Positions 1-9,167 of a stretch of DNA of 64,000 nucleotides are shown one piece after another. The stretch lies in contig DJXW01000017.1 in the NCBI GenBank assembly GCA_002449845.1, forward strand, positions 72,659 to 136,658, read 5' to 3'. The notes under the pieces are model-generated. The model did not search any database. It was not told the DNA's origin and was given only the letters and a program-made list of their open reading frames with translations. Position 1 is the stretch's first letter. Each line of letters starts with the position of its first letter. Made by a program: the position numbers and the translations under genes. This stretch comes from Prevotella sp. UBA6994 (lineage in GTDB: Bacteria; Bacteroidota; Bacteroidia; Bacteroidales; Bacteroidaceae).

Positions 1-1199
1 CTGGGATTATAACCTTCACCATAATAAGCCTTTAAGATGGTCTCTGCCAAATCAGGTTGAGAGAAAGCCGGCAAAGAACGGGCTGGTCCATCACTGATTC
101 CCATCCAGAAGAAAGTACCATAACCGTATGTCTTGGATTGCTCTATGAAATTCTTGGCAAAACTGAGTACGTTGGAACGTCTGTCATAATAATCATTGCC
201 ACTGCTGGTTCCCCATTCTCCGATAATTACGGGAGCTCCTTTGCTGACGAGATAAGTATTGAGATCTCTGAACGTCTGACTCACTTCGTTTTTGGCTGAT
301 GTCAGATTATCCACATTGGGATAGGTGTGTACTTGAAAGATAAGATGTCCCTCTGTGATGTCATCAGGCAATTTCATTTGTTTCAAAGGATCTTGCAAGT
401 GAGAATTCCAAGTTCCTGATCCACAACATGCAGCGTACGTGTTCACCACAAGGTTTCGCTTGGCATTGTTGCCTCCCGTTGCACGGACAGTATTCACGAA
501 ACTCTGAGCGTATGCGTTGATGGCATTGTAAGCAGAAGTAGCAACCGTAGCATTATAACTATTAGGAGCCGCAAAGGAAGCAAAGCACCATGAATTGTAT
601 GTATCAAGCATCTCGTTGTAACTCTCGAAGAGCAAATGCTCATCATAGTCTTTAAACTCTTCTGCTATTTGCTTCCAAAGAAATTCGAAACGTTCCTTCT
701 GCTGATTATAAACCGTCTCGTCTGCCTTCAACCATGACTTGGTGCTATTACTGTCTGCTCCCGTGTCATGATGAACATTCAGGATGCAATACATTCCTGT
801 ATTCAACACATAATCTACCACTTCGTGCACACGTTTCATCCACGCCACATCCACCTTGTTGTTAGCATCCATGTGTGGATACCAAGTCACAGGGACACGA
901 ATAGCTCCGAACCCCGCATCATGCATCATTTGCATCAACTCGGCTTTCGTAACGGGTTGTCCCCACATGGTTTCAGATTCTCTGGGATTTGTCACTCTCG
1001 AACCATTGTGCGAATCAAAGGTATTTCCTAAGTTCCATCCCACTTTCATATTCTTTACCGCTTCAGTGGCTGTTTCAAACGCCCCATTCTCATCGTCAGC
1101 CCATGCAACCGACACAAAGAAAAATGTCAACACGCTCACCAACATAGCCCTGATAACCAAGACTCTATTCCCTTTCCATTCCATGTTTCTTATTGCCAT
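1..1199 (-). CDS. GH5 family endo-beta-glucanase, C-terminus beyond window edge
   Basis: Secreted glycoside hydrolase of family 5, a retaining endo-acting enzyme on cellulose or a related beta-glucan. From the start at 1199 I read 399 codons without a stop, to the window edge, so the 3' end is missing. Residues 1-34 form a signal peptide ending A-W-A. GH5 landmarks in order: GWNLGNTFD (54-62), RVPVTW (101-106), NVHHD (141-145), acid/base E196 in ESYNEM, nucleophile E328 in IIGEWG, and FFWMG (363-367), which closes the barrel. The N-terminal pattern resembles subfamily 4, but I cannot settle the subfamily or the substrate by eye. A second Met at 1184 is possible and would only shorten the signal peptide's N-terminus. 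A good promoter lies 28 bases upstream. The downstream partner genes are outside the window. Confidence 0.9.
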   Translation of the reverse strand, partial: MAIRNMEWKGNRVLVIRAMLVSVLTFFFVSVAWADDENGAFETATEAVKNMKVGWNLGNTFDSHNGSRVTNPRESETMWGQPVTKAELMQMMHDAGFGAIRVPVTWYPHMDANNKVDVAWMKRVHEVVDYVLNTGMYCILNVHHDTGADSNSTKSWLKADETVYNQQKERFEFLWKQIAEEFKDYDEHLLFESYNEMLDTYNSWCFASFAAPNSYNATVATSAYNAINAYAQSFVNTVRATGGNNAKRNLVVNTYAACCGSGTWNSHLQDPLKQMKLPDDITEGHLIFQVHTYPNVDNLTSAKNEVSQTFRDLNTYLVSKGAPVIIGEWGTSSGNDYYDRRSNVLSFAKNFIEQSKTYGYGTFFWMGISDGPARSLPAFSQPDLAETILKAYYGEGYNP

Positions 1200-1226
1200 A
1201 ATAGATACACATATATTCCACTGTTG

Positions 1227-1258
1227 CAAAATTACAATGATTCAGTTAAAAAGCCAAA
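1227..1258 (-). promoter_or_regulatory. Bacteroidetes-type promoter of the GH5 gene
   Basis: On the minus strand, TTTG (1258-1255), a 20-base spacer, and TAATTTTG (1234-1227). This matches the known Bacteroides consensus TTTG-N19-21-TAnnTTTG exactly and lies just upstream of the start at 1199. Confidence 0.7.
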
Positions 1259-1332
1259 CTTTGTTGAAGAAAAATTAAAAAAAATGAATATAATAAACCA
1301 AAGAAATACTCATCATGTTAATGACCAATCAA

Positions 1333-1366
1333 AAAGAGGGTAACATCACCTTGTGCTACCCTCTTT
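1333..1366 (-). terminator. Intrinsic terminator of maeB
   Basis: A perfect 10-bp stem (1333-1342 with 1357-1366), 14-base loop, followed on the minus strand by five T. It begins 8 bases after the malic enzyme stop codon. Confidence 0.85.
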
Positions 1367-1373
1367 CTATTTG

Positions 1374-3674
1374 TTAGAACAATACCGATGCAGAGCGTTT
1401 CAGTTTCTCAACGTATGCGTCAAGTACGGCTACAGCTGTGATGTTGACCACATCTCTTACCGAACACTCGAAGTCGGTAAAGTGAATGGGTTTGTTCAAT
1501 CCCATCTGAATCGGACCAATGATTTCGGCATCAGAATCTAATGCTTGAAGTAGTTTATAGCTACCATTGGCAGATGACATATTGGGGAACACCAACGTAT
1601 TGACATCCAATCCCTTGAGACGAGTAAATGGATACTTATCGTCACGCAATTCCTTGTTCAAGGCAAAGTTGACTTGCATCTCTCCATCAATGGCAAGGTC
1701 TGGATATTTCTCTTGCATTTCAGCCACAGCTTGGTGAACGTTGGTCGGGCTACCTGTTTCATCCGTTCCGAAATTAGAATAACTGATCATTGCTATTCGT
1801 GGTTCGTCATTAAAGAATTTCACGGTATGCGCGCTCAAACGAGCAATGTCAACCAGCACGTTCTTATCTGGGTGACGATTGATAAGCGTATCGGCAATAT
1901 AGAATGTTCCTTTCTTGGTATTCAATATGTGCATGGTACCGAAAGTGTCATATTCATTCCTAATACCAATCACTTCCTTTGCCACCTTGATGGTATTAGA
2001 ATATTTGGTATAGAGACCTGTGATAAATGCGTCTGCCTCACCTTGCTCTACCATCATCATACCGAAATAGTTGCGTTCATACATCTTATCGTATGCCTCT
2101 TGGAAGGTGTAGCCTTGTCGTTGCCTTTTCTCCGCCAAGTGTTTGGCGTATGTTGCTCTGCGCCCTTGTTCCTGGTCTGCGCGCATGTCTATGATATTGA
2201 TACCCGACAAGTCGAGTTTCAAACGTTGAGCCATACGATTGAGGCGGTCAGCATTACCCAAGAGAATCGGTTCGCAGATTCCTTCCATCTTTGCTTGCAC
2301 GGCTGCTTTCATCATTGTGGGGTGTCCGCCTTCTGCAAATACCACTTTTTGAGGATGCAGACGAGCTGTATCATGCAACTTGCGGGTAAGTTTGGTCTCT
2401 TGACCCAATAGTTGCATCAGTCCTTTCTTATACACATCCCAGTCTGTAATAGGATGACGGGCAACACCACTGTCCATAGCAGCCTTCGCAACAGCAGCAC
2501 TTACCTCGGTGATAAGACGAGGATCCACTGGTTTAGGAATGAAATATTTAGGTCCGAAAGTCAAGTCGTTTACGTGATAAACATCATTGACCACATCGGG
2601 AACAGCCTCCTTTGCCAAGTTAGCAATGGCATGCACGGCAGCCATCTTCATCTCTTCATTGATAGCTTTTGCGTGTACGTCGAGCGCTCCTCTGAAGATA
2701 TAAGGGAAACCAATCACGTTGTTGATTTGGTTAGGGTAATCGCTTCTGCCCGTTGCCATCAACACGTCAGGCCTACTTGCCATTGCGTCTTCGTAAGATA
2801 TTTCTGGCACTGGGTTAGCCAAGGCAAAGACAATAGGACGGTCAGCCATCGAGCGCACCATTGCCTGCGTGAGGATATTGCCTTTAGACAATCCCACGAA
2901 AACATCTGCTCCTACCATCGCCTCTTCTAATGTATGGACATCCTTACGGTCAGTGGCAAAGAGCTTCTTTTGTTCCGTCAGGTTTTCTCTGTCGCTCGTT
3001 ATCACGCCCTTAGAGTCAATCATGACAATGTTTTCCTTCACGGCACCAAGGGCACAATAAAGTTTCGTACATGAAATGGCAGCCGCACCAGCACCATTCA
3101 CTACGATTTTCACCTTTGAAATATCCTTTCCGGCAACCTCCAAAGCATTCTTCAAGCCAGCGGCTGAGATGATTGCCGTACCGTGTTGGTCATCGTGCAT
3201 CACAGGAATGTCAAGGCTCTTCTTCAATCTTTCCTCGATGTAGAAACATTCCGGAGCCTTGATGTCCTCCAAGTTGATACCGCCAAACGAGGGAGCTATT
3301 CTTTCAACCGCCTCACAGAATTTCACGGGGTCTTTTTCGTCCACTTCTATGTCGAACACGTCTATGCCACCATAGATTTTGAAAAGCAATCCCTTTCCTT
3401 CCATCACAGGTTTTCCACTCATGGCACCAATGTCTCCCAGTCCGAGCACAGCCGTACCGTTGCTTATCACCGCCACCAAGTTGCCTTTGTCGGTGTATTT
3501 ATAAACATTGTCAGGATTTTCTTGAATTTCCAAACAAGGAAAAGCTACTCCAGGAGAGTAGGCAAGGCTAAGGTCTGTTTGTGTTCTGTAGGGTTTGGTT
3601 GGTTTTACTTCAATCTTTCCCGGTCTTCCGCTCTGGTGATATTCCAGTGCGGCTTCTTTAGTTATTTTTACCAT
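1374..3674 (-). CDS. maeB: NADP-dependent malic enzyme with C-terminal phosphotransacetylase-like domain
   Basis: Cytoplasmic oxidative decarboxylation of malate to pyruvate with reduction of NAD(P). The 766 residues have the standard two-domain MaeB layout. The malic domain spans about 1-430, with SLAYSPGVA near residue 37, NGTAVLGLGDIGA, the acidic MHDDQHGTAI segment and the dinucleotide-binding VVNGAGAAAIS. A phosphotransacetylase-like domain of about 330 residues follows; in known MaeB proteins it is regulatory and binds acetyl-CoA rather than acting as a transferase. The length is normal for the family. It is a monocistronic gene between its own promoter (3705-3737) and terminator (1333-1366). 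The neighbours are unrelated carbohydrate genes, so this is a housekeeping gene. Confidence 0.95.
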   Translation of the reverse strand: MVKITKEAALEYHQSGRPGKIEVKPTKPYRTQTDLSLAYSPGVAFPCLEIQENPDNVYKYTDKGNLVAVISNGTAVLGLGDIGAMSGKPVMEGKGLLFKIYGGIDVFDIEVDEKDPVKFCEAVERIAPSFGGINLEDIKAPECFYIEERLKKSLDIPVMHDDQHGTAIISAAGLKNALEVAGKDISKVKIVVNGAGAAAISCTKLYCALGAVKENIVMIDSKGVITSDRENLTEQKKLFATDRKDVHTLEEAMVGADVFVGLSKGNILTQAMVRSMADRPIVFALANPVPEISYEDAMASRPDVLMATGRSDYPNQINNVIGFPYIFRGALDVHAKAINEEMKMAAVHAIANLAKEAVPDVVNDVYHVNDLTFGPKYFIPKPVDPRLITEVSAAVAKAAMDSGVARHPITDWDVYKKGLMQLLGQETKLTRKLHDTARLHPQKVVFAEGGHPTMMKAAVQAKMEGICEPILLGNADRLNRMAQRLKLDLSGINIIDMRADQEQGRRATYAKHLAEKRQRQGYTFQEAYDKMYERNYFGMMMVEQGEADAFITGLYTKYSNTIKVAKEVIGIRNEYDTFGTMHILNTKKGTFYIADTLINRHPDKNVLVDIARLSAHTVKFFNDEPRIAMISYSNFGTDETGSPTNVHQAVAEMQEKYPDLAIDGEMQVNFALNKELRDDKYPFTRLKGLDVNTLVFPNMSSANGSYKLLQALDSDAEIIGPIQMGLNKPIHFTDFECSVRDVVNITAVAVLDAYVEKLKRSASVLF

Positions 3675-3704
3675 ATCAATTTATAGTTTCAGGTTTCGTA
3701 TCTG

Positions 3705-3737
3705 CAAAGGTAATAAAAAACACGGAATGTTGACAAT
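3705..3737 (-). promoter_or_regulatory. Promoter of maeB
   Basis: Minus strand ATTG (3737-3734), 21-base spacer, TACCTTTG (3712-3705). The start codon is 31 bases downstream of the -7 element. Confidence 0.65.
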
Positions 3738-3881
3738 ACAATTCCTTGAAATTTTACCCATTATTTACCTTTTTTATAAATAAAGTCAACATCTTGTAAC
3801 AGTTTGAGAGTACAAAAAGTTAGTTTTATAGTAAAATTGACGCATAAATTTATGTGTATTTGACAAATAATAGAATCATTT

Positions 3882-3912
3882 TTTGTGGTTCAAAAATTTT
3901 TTTGTATTTTTG
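3882..3912 (+). promoter_or_regulatory. Promoter of the glycosyltransferase pair
   Basis: TTTG (3882-3885), 19-base spacer, TATTTTTG (3905-3912): a full match to the Bacteroides consensus, 31 bases before the start at 3944. Confidence 0.7.
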
Positions 3913-3943
3913 TAAATTATAAGCAAAATGAATATTTAGGAGT

Positions 3944-4885
3944 ATGCAAAAGAAGAAAGTTTCAATCATGGTTCCTTGTTACAACGAAAGCGAATCTTTG
4001 CCTTTTTTGTATGAAGAACTGAACAAATTGATGAATAGTCTTAATCAATATGATTGGGAAGTTTTGTTTGTCAATGATGGAAGTAAAGATGAAACTATAG
4101 AAGTCATTAAAAAATTGTTTAATGAGGACAATCGGATTGCATACGTAGACTTATCTCGCAATTTTGGTAAGGAGAAAGCCATGTTAGCTGGATTTGATTA
4201 TGTTACTGGTGATTGCTTGATAATCATGGACGCAGATTTACAACATCCGCCAACAGTAATCCCCGATATGCTTCAAAAATGGGAGGAAGGTTTCCAAGAT
4301 GTTTATGGTAAAAGAATAACGAGAGGAAAAGAGAGTTGGTTGAGAAAGAAACTATCCCTTTTGTTTTATCGAATATTACAAAGTTCTGTGAGTTATGATA
4401 TCTTGGAAAATGTCGGCGATTTCCGATTGTTGGACAGAAAATGTATAGATTCCTTGAAACAACTGAGAGAAGAGGAACGCTATACAAAAGGAATGTATTG
4501 TTGGATTGGTTTTCGTAAGACTTATGTAGAATATGTAACTCAAGAAAGGGCTGCTGGTACATCTTCATGGAACTTCTTTGGCTTGTTAAAACTGGCCATT
4601 GATGGAATCGTTAGTTTCACCATGATGCCACTACGTTTTGCCTCTATCATGGGAATTGTGATAGCTATAGTTGCATTGCTTTATATGATTGTCGTATTTG
4701 CTAAGGCCTTGATTTTGGGCGATCCTGTAGCTGGTTATCCAACACTAATAACAACCATACTATTCTTGGGTTCCGTTCAGCTAATTGCCTTAGGCATTTT
4801 AGGAGAATATGTAGGAAGAATTTTTAACGAAACCAAAAAACGTCCCACTTATATCATACAAGAATATCGTAATCATCTTGATTAA
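3944..4885 (+). CDS. GT2 polyprenyl-phosphate glycosyltransferase (DPM1/GtrB type)
   Basis: Inner-membrane glycosyltransferase expected to move a sugar from a nucleotide donor to a polyprenyl phosphate on the cytoplasmic face. The 313 residues contain a GT-A domain (about 5-215) starting VPCYNESESLP, with the metal/donor motif MDADLQHPP near residue 90. Two transmembrane helices follow (about 228-258 and 268-290) and a short basic tail. This layout is that of GtrB, ArnC and bacterial dolichyl-phosphate-mannose-synthase-like enzymes. The next gene starts 12 bases later and encodes a polytopic membrane protein, the usual partner that transfers the lipid-linked sugar at the outer face. The sugar and final acceptor cannot be told from sequence. 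The region is visibly AT-rich compared with its neighbours. Confidence 0.88.
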   Translation: MQKKKVSIMVPCYNESESLPFLYEELNKLMNSLNQYDWEVLFVNDGSKDETIEVIKKLFNEDNRIAYVDLSRNFGKEKAMLAGFDYVTGDCLIIMDADLQHPPTVIPDMLQKWEEGFQDVYGKRITRGKESWLRKKLSLLFYRILQSSVSYDILENVGDFRLLDRKCIDSLKQLREEERYTKGMYCWIGFRKTYVEYVTQERAAGTSSWNFFGLLKLAIDGIVSFTMMPLRFASIMGIVIAIVALLYMIVVFAKALILGDPVAGYPTLITTILFLGSVQLIALGILGEYVGRIFNETKKRPTYIIQEYRNHLD

Positions 4886-4897
4886 TTTTCAATTTCA

Positions 4898-6532
4898 ATG
4901 AAATTATCTAAGTTTTTTTTCGCCCTATCCTTTGTCGTAATTGGTGTGGTTTTTTACGCATGGGATTGTCATAATATGTTTATTAATGACGATGTCTTTT
5001 ATGCGTTCTATTGTGAAATTCCAAAAAGAATAGAATCTTTTACAGATATTTTCAATTCTCAAATAGATCATTATTTTTTGAGAAATGGACGTTTTCTTAT
5101 CCATTGTATTGTCCAAATGTTTTGTGCAATTTGGGGATTAAAGGCTTTTTATGTCGTCAATACAATTGTTTTTTTGTGTTTTTTATATTTAATATATTGG
5201 TATATTTTACAACGAACGAAAAATGATTCCGCACTATTATCAATAACTCTGTTATCTTTGTTACTCTTTTTGCCTCAGTGGAATTACACGATTATTGGAT
5301 ATGTTTCTGGGGCAGTGAATTATTTGTGGTGTGCTGTTTTTTATATGCTTTTTATTATTTTCTATGAAAATGAAAGGAAAAAACAAAGATCTGTTAATAC
5401 TTTATATGGAATAGCATACTTCTTGTTGTCATTAATTGTTGGTTCCTTACAGGAGAGTTTTTGCATTGGTATTTCTGGCTATTTCCTTTATTACTATATT
5501 AAGAATCCGAAATTATTTAAAGGGAGTGTTATTCCTATAGTAATAGGATTTTTAATAGGAAGTGCTATTGTAGTTGTTGCTCCAGGAAATTTAGTGCGTG
5601 TCGAAAGAGAAGTTCCCGATACTTTTATTCTGATTCGGTTCGTTAAGAATTTTTTCTTTTTATTCGGAGGCGGTGGAAAAGTCTTAGTGTTATTTGTTGG
5701 AACAATCGTTTTTATGTGGTTAAAAAAAAGAAATATATTGATTTCTTTTTACAAGGAATATGAATTACTTTTTGGAATAATGTTTTTTAATATATTATTT
5801 CTTGTCTTCGTAGCCTTTAATACCCATCGCCAATTGATGAGCGTTAATTTGTATGCAACGATTCTTTTAGTGATATTATTATATCAATTATGTGGAAAAA
5901 TATTATCTAAATATCATTTAGCTATAAATGTTATTATAACCGTTTTTTTTGTATATTCTTCTATACAAATATATAATGAAAGAATAGTAATTTCTAATGC
6001 TTATAATGAATTGTGGGAAAATGCAAGAATCGCAAAGAATGAAACAGTTATTGACGTAAAGTATGATAGTTTGTTAGCAACAAAAAACAATTGGTATACT
6101 AAAAAATTTACACGGAGACAATATTTGGGCGATTTTGAACGTGTATGGATGGCTTATTATTTAACTGATGGAAAAGATAGAAGGCATTGTTCGAGAATAT
6201 TGCCAGATCAACTAGATCTTATAAAAAGTTATTGCATTCCTAAAAATCAAGTTTCCCATAATGTGTACAAACCAAATAATAAGTATTATTATATAATAGT
6301 GGTTAACAATACAGATTCGTTAACTAATAAGTCAATCCATGTAATAAATGAGTCTTTTCCAATGTCCAAAGTATTTAATTTTATTAAAACGGGGTCAGCT
6401 AAGACAGTATTAGATATACCTTTACCTGAAATAGATGATTTTTTTACTTCTGAAAACAAGACCTTTTATATTTATCGTATAAATGAGGATTTGGAAACTT
6501 ATTCTGTAGAATTGAGACCATCAGAATCGTAG
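4898..6532 (+). CDS. Polytopic membrane protein, DUF6056/GT-C-like
   Basis: A 544-residue integral membrane protein with about ten hydrophobic helices in the first 380 residues and a soluble C-terminal part of about 165 residues. The first extracytoplasmic loop carries an acidic pair (F-I-N-D-D-V-F, near residue 30) and then NGRFLIH. This arrangement is common in GT-C glycosyltransferases and in the DUF6056 group of Bacteroidetes. I infer that it transfers or exports the sugar that the upstream GT2 enzyme loads on a lipid carrier. No catalytic activity can be proven by eye. The pair forms an operon. Base composition is strikingly AT-rich, which suggests horizontal transfer together with the GT2 gene. 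It could also be a polymerase or an O-antigen-ligase-like protein. Confidence 0.7.
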   Translation: MKLSKFFFALSFVVIGVVFYAWDCHNMFINDDVFYAFYCEIPKRIESFTDIFNSQIDHYFLRNGRFLIHCIVQMFCAIWGLKAFYVVNTIVFLCFLYLIYWYILQRTKNDSALLSITLLSLLLFLPQWNYTIIGYVSGAVNYLWCAVFYMLFIIFYENERKKQRSVNTLYGIAYFLLSLIVGSLQESFCIGISGYFLYYYIKNPKLFKGSVIPIVIGFLIGSAIVVVAPGNLVRVEREVPDTFILIRFVKNFFFLFGGGGKVLVLFVGTIVFMWLKKRNILISFYKEYELLFGIMFFNILFLVFVAFNTHRQLMSVNLYATILLVILLYQLCGKILSKYHLAINVIITVFFVYSSIQIYNERIVISNAYNELWENARIAKNETVIDVKYDSLLATKNNWYTKKFTRRQYLGDFERVWMAYYLTDGKDRRHCSRILPDQLDLIKSYCIPKNQVSHNVYKPNNKYYYIIVVNNTDSLTNKSIHVINESFPMSKVFNFIKTGSAKTVLDIPLPEIDDFFTSENKTFYIYRINEDLETYSVELRPSES

Positions 6533-6644
6533 ATGTACTTTTTGTTGATGGTAAAGATGGTGTTTGCATGTCGTATATAATGTGTTTGATGGGCAAAAAG
6601 GATAGATTTTCGTGTTTATAGAAAAATATTTCATTTTTTTTGTG

Positions 6645-6652
6645 TAAGTTTG
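6645..6652 (+). promoter_or_regulatory. Candidate -7 element of the TetR operon
   Basis: TAAGTTTG, 20 bases before the TetR start. No clear TTTG is seen 20 bases further upstream, so the call is tentative. Confidence 0.45.
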
Positions 6653-6671
6653 CAGAATGAATTAATATTTT

Positions 6672-7301
6672 ATGCGAACATCAGCAAATCCTACGATTTA
6701 CAGAAGAGAATTGAAAGGGAGAATTCTTGAAGTTGCCATGCGTGAATTTAAGCGCAAGGGAGTGAGGTCTGTAAAGATGGATGACATCGCACGGATACTC
6801 ACTATTTCAAAACGTACCCTATACGAGATTTATTCCGACAAACAAGAATTGTTGCTTGAATGCATACGAATGGAAGATGAGCAACGCAATGAGGCGTTGT
6901 CTTCTTTTGCCAATGACAAAAACATGGGGGCTATTGACATCATCATGGAGTTTTACAGAATGCAGATCAAAGACCTCGCAAATGTAAACCCCGTGTTTTA
7001 CGAGGACGTGAAAAAGTTCAAGGTCGTGAGAGACTACTTACGAGAAAGACACATACAACACCAACAACGTGGTGTCATGTTCTTGAAGAAAGGCATGGAA
7101 GACGGATACTTTAGGGAAGACGTTGACTTTGAACTCATTTCACAATTGGCAGAGAAGTTGAGTGAGTTTGTCATGGAGTCACGTATGTATAATCAATATG
7201 GTTTAGAACATGTGTTCAGAAATATCATTTTATTGTTTTTCCGCGGATTATGTACCCCGAAAGGCATTGAGGTGATGGACCAATTACTCGCAAAGGAATA
7301 A
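6672..7301 (+). CDS. TetR/AcrR family transcriptional regulator
   Basis: A 209-residue DNA-binding repressor-type protein. The N-terminal TetR helix-turn-helix spans about residues 15-60 (VRSVKMDDIARILTISKRTL, then YEIYSDKQELL). The remaining roughly 150 residues are helical and would form the ligand-binding and dimer domain; they are not recognisable beyond the family. It is the first gene of a run of five on the same strand (TetR, HAD hydrolase, MFS transporter, beta-helix lipoprotein, cytidine deaminase), with 4 bases to the next gene. It therefore probably autoregulates the run, including the transporter. No ligand can be inferred. Confidence 0.88.
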   Translation: MRTSANPTIYRRELKGRILEVAMREFKRKGVRSVKMDDIARILTISKRTLYEIYSDKQELLLECIRMEDEQRNEALSSFANDKNMGAIDIIMEFYRMQIKDLANVNPVFYEDVKKFKVVRDYLRERHIQHQQRGVMFLKKGMEDGYFREDVDFELISQLAEKLSEFVMESRMYNQYGLEHVFRNIILLFFRGLCTPKGIEVMDQLLAKE

Positions 7302-7305
7302 TGTA

Positions 7306-7950
7306 ATGAAGGGAGCTTTATTTGATTTAGATGGTGTAATAGTTGATACAGAGTCTCAATACAGTGTGTTTTGGGGTGAGCAAATGCGTCATTATTTTCC
7401 TCATCAAGAAGGACTGGAAGACCTAATCAAAGGTCAGACTCTGGTACAGATATACGACCGTCTGTTTCACGGGATGGAACAGGTTCAGCAGGAAATAACC
7501 AGAAAGCTGGATGAGTTTGAGCGCAATATGTCGTATGATTACGTCAAGGGGTTTGAATCTTTTATTTTGGACCTGCGTAAACATGGCGTGAAGACGGCTG
7601 TCATTACCAGTAGCAATCTTCCCAAAATGGAAAACGTCTATCGAAAACATCCTGAGTTTGTTTCTTACTTTGATAGGATTCTCACATCTGAGGATTTCAG
7701 CAAAAGCAAACCTGACCCAGATTGCTATCTAAAAGGAGCAAAAAGCTTGGATGCTTTACCTTGTGATTGTGTTGGATTTGAAGACAGCTTCAATGGCTTA
7801 AAAGCTGTTCAGGCATCGGGCATGAAGGTGGTTGGCTTATATACCACCAACTCACGAGAAGACATCCTGCCGTATTGTGATAAGGTATTGCCCCACTTCG
7901 AGGGAGTGGGGTACATGGATATGCTCCGACTATTTGACAATCAAAGATGA
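7306..7950 (+). CDS. HAD-superfamily hydrolase, beta-phosphoglucomutase-like
   Basis: Cytoplasmic HAD subfamily IA enzyme of 214 residues, acting on a phosphorylated metabolite. Motif I is FDLDGVIVDTE with nucleophile D7 and acid D9; motif II is TSSN near 101; motif III is the lysine of SKSKPDPDCY near 133; motif IV is GFEDSFNG near 158. The cap domain lies between motifs I and II, as in beta-phosphoglucomutase and sugar-phosphate phosphatases. The substrate is not determinable by eye. The stop codon overlaps the next start by 4 bases (ATGA), showing translational coupling to the transporter. Confidence 0.85.
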   Translation: MKGALFDLDGVIVDTESQYSVFWGEQMRHYFPHQEGLEDLIKGQTLVQIYDRLFHGMEQVQQEITRKLDEFERNMSYDYVKGFESFILDLRKHGVKTAVITSSNLPKMENVYRKHPEFVSYFDRILTSEDFSKSKPDPDCYLKGAKSLDALPCDCVGFEDSFNGLKAVQASGMKVVGLYTTNSREDILPYCDKVLPHFEGVGYMDMLRLFDNQR

Positions 7951-9131
7951 TAGACACACAATATACACCCACACACGAAAAACTTTGGCATCGTGAGTTT
8001 TGGATGTTGACATTTGCCAACCTATTCCTCTCGATGTCGGTTTGTATGTTGATACCTATTTTGCCAAAGTATTTGATGGAAGTAGAAGACTTGTCTTCAT
8101 GGCAGGTGGGCATTGTGATGGGTGTCTATTCGTTAGGATTGTTTGTCTTTGGTCCCTTGTGTAATTGGTTGATTCAGCGCTACCGACGCAATAGCGTGTG
8201 TCTATGGGCAGTGTTGTTGATGGTAGCTTCACTCGCTCTGTTCACCCACGGTCATCAATGGTTGGGCGAAGTGTCACACGACATGATTATCTACACCTTT
8301 TATCGATTCGTGTTAGGTGCGTTTTTCGGTTTGTCGCAGATGGTGTTATGTAGTACGTTGATCATAGACATCAGTGAATCTTTTAAGCGCACGGAAGCCA
8401 ATCTCACCGTAGCGTGGTTTGGTAGGATGGGATTACCATTAGGGGCGTTGTTGGCAATAGCATTAGACGTCTATTTGCCTGGTGGAGACTATATGGCATT
8501 CGATGTTTCAGCTATTCTATCGGTAGTTGCCTTTATATTGATCATGTCTGTGAAATTCCCCTTCAAGGTACCCGACGAGAATGTATCTCATTTCAGCCTT
8601 GATCGTTTTTTCCTGTCATCAGCATGGTTGCCTTTTCTCAATCTTATATTGATAACCACTGCGGTTGGTGTTCTATTGACCATGAATGTCTCTCTCCTTT
8701 TTTATGGAATGTTGTTGCTGGGACTTACCCTTGCATTGTTGTCAGAGAAACATATCGACAAACTTTTAGATCCAAAGGTGGAGACAATGACAGGGTTGGC
8801 GTTCATGGCGTTAGCCTCACTCATCTCGATGACCATGCAAGAGATTTCCATATACATTACTCCCATGCTTATAGGATATGGATTGGGTTTGGTGGGAACC
8901 CGTTTCTTGTTGTATTTCATCCAACTTAGTTTGCATTGTCAGAGGGGAACGTCTCAAAGCTCGTTTTTCTTGGCATGGGAATGCGGTATAGGCTTGGGAT
9001 TGTTTGTGGGATATTCACTTCTTTCTGAATACGAAGAAAAGAGCAAGTTCATGTTAGTGCTTTTGGTCACAGCATGGATTATATATAAATATGGTACGTA
9101 CACGTGGTGCGTGAAACATAAGAATCGTTGA
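7947..9131 (+). CDS. MFS transporter
   Basis: Inner-membrane carrier of the major facilitator superfamily, 394 residues, with about twelve hydrophobic helices. The first helices read FANLFLSMSVCMLIPILPKY, followed by the loop PLCNWLIQRYRRNS, the characteristic basic MFS loop between helices 2 and 3. The substrate is unknown; a TetR regulator two genes upstream is compatible with an efflux role, but that is inference. Its start overlaps the HAD gene by 4 bases and the next gene follows after 36 bases. Confidence 0.85.
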   Translation: MIDTQYTPTHEKLWHREFWMLTFANLFLSMSVCMLIPILPKYLMEVEDLSSWQVGIVMGVYSLGLFVFGPLCNWLIQRYRRNSVCLWAVLLMVASLALFTHGHQWLGEVSHDMIIYTFYRFVLGAFFGLSQMVLCSTLIIDISESFKRTEANLTVAWFGRMGLPLGALLAIALDVYLPGGDYMAFDVSAILSVVAFILIMSVKFPFKVPDENVSHFSLDRFFLSSAWLPFLNLILITTAVGVLLTMNVSLLFYGMLLLGLTLALLSEKHIDKLLDPKVETMTGLAFMALASLISMTMQEISIYITPMLIGYGLGLVGTRFLLYFIQLSLHCQRGTSQSSFFLAWECGIGLGLFVGYSLLSEYEEKSKFMLVLLVTAWIIYKYGTYTWCVKHKNR

Positions 9132-9167
9132 ATTATAATAAACGGTATTTTTTATCGTTATCTTAAT

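Noticed and set aside
1674..2411. 245-codon plus-strand frame opposite maeB
   Set aside because: Shadow of the strongly conserved malic enzyme on the other strand; no promoter and no family pattern.
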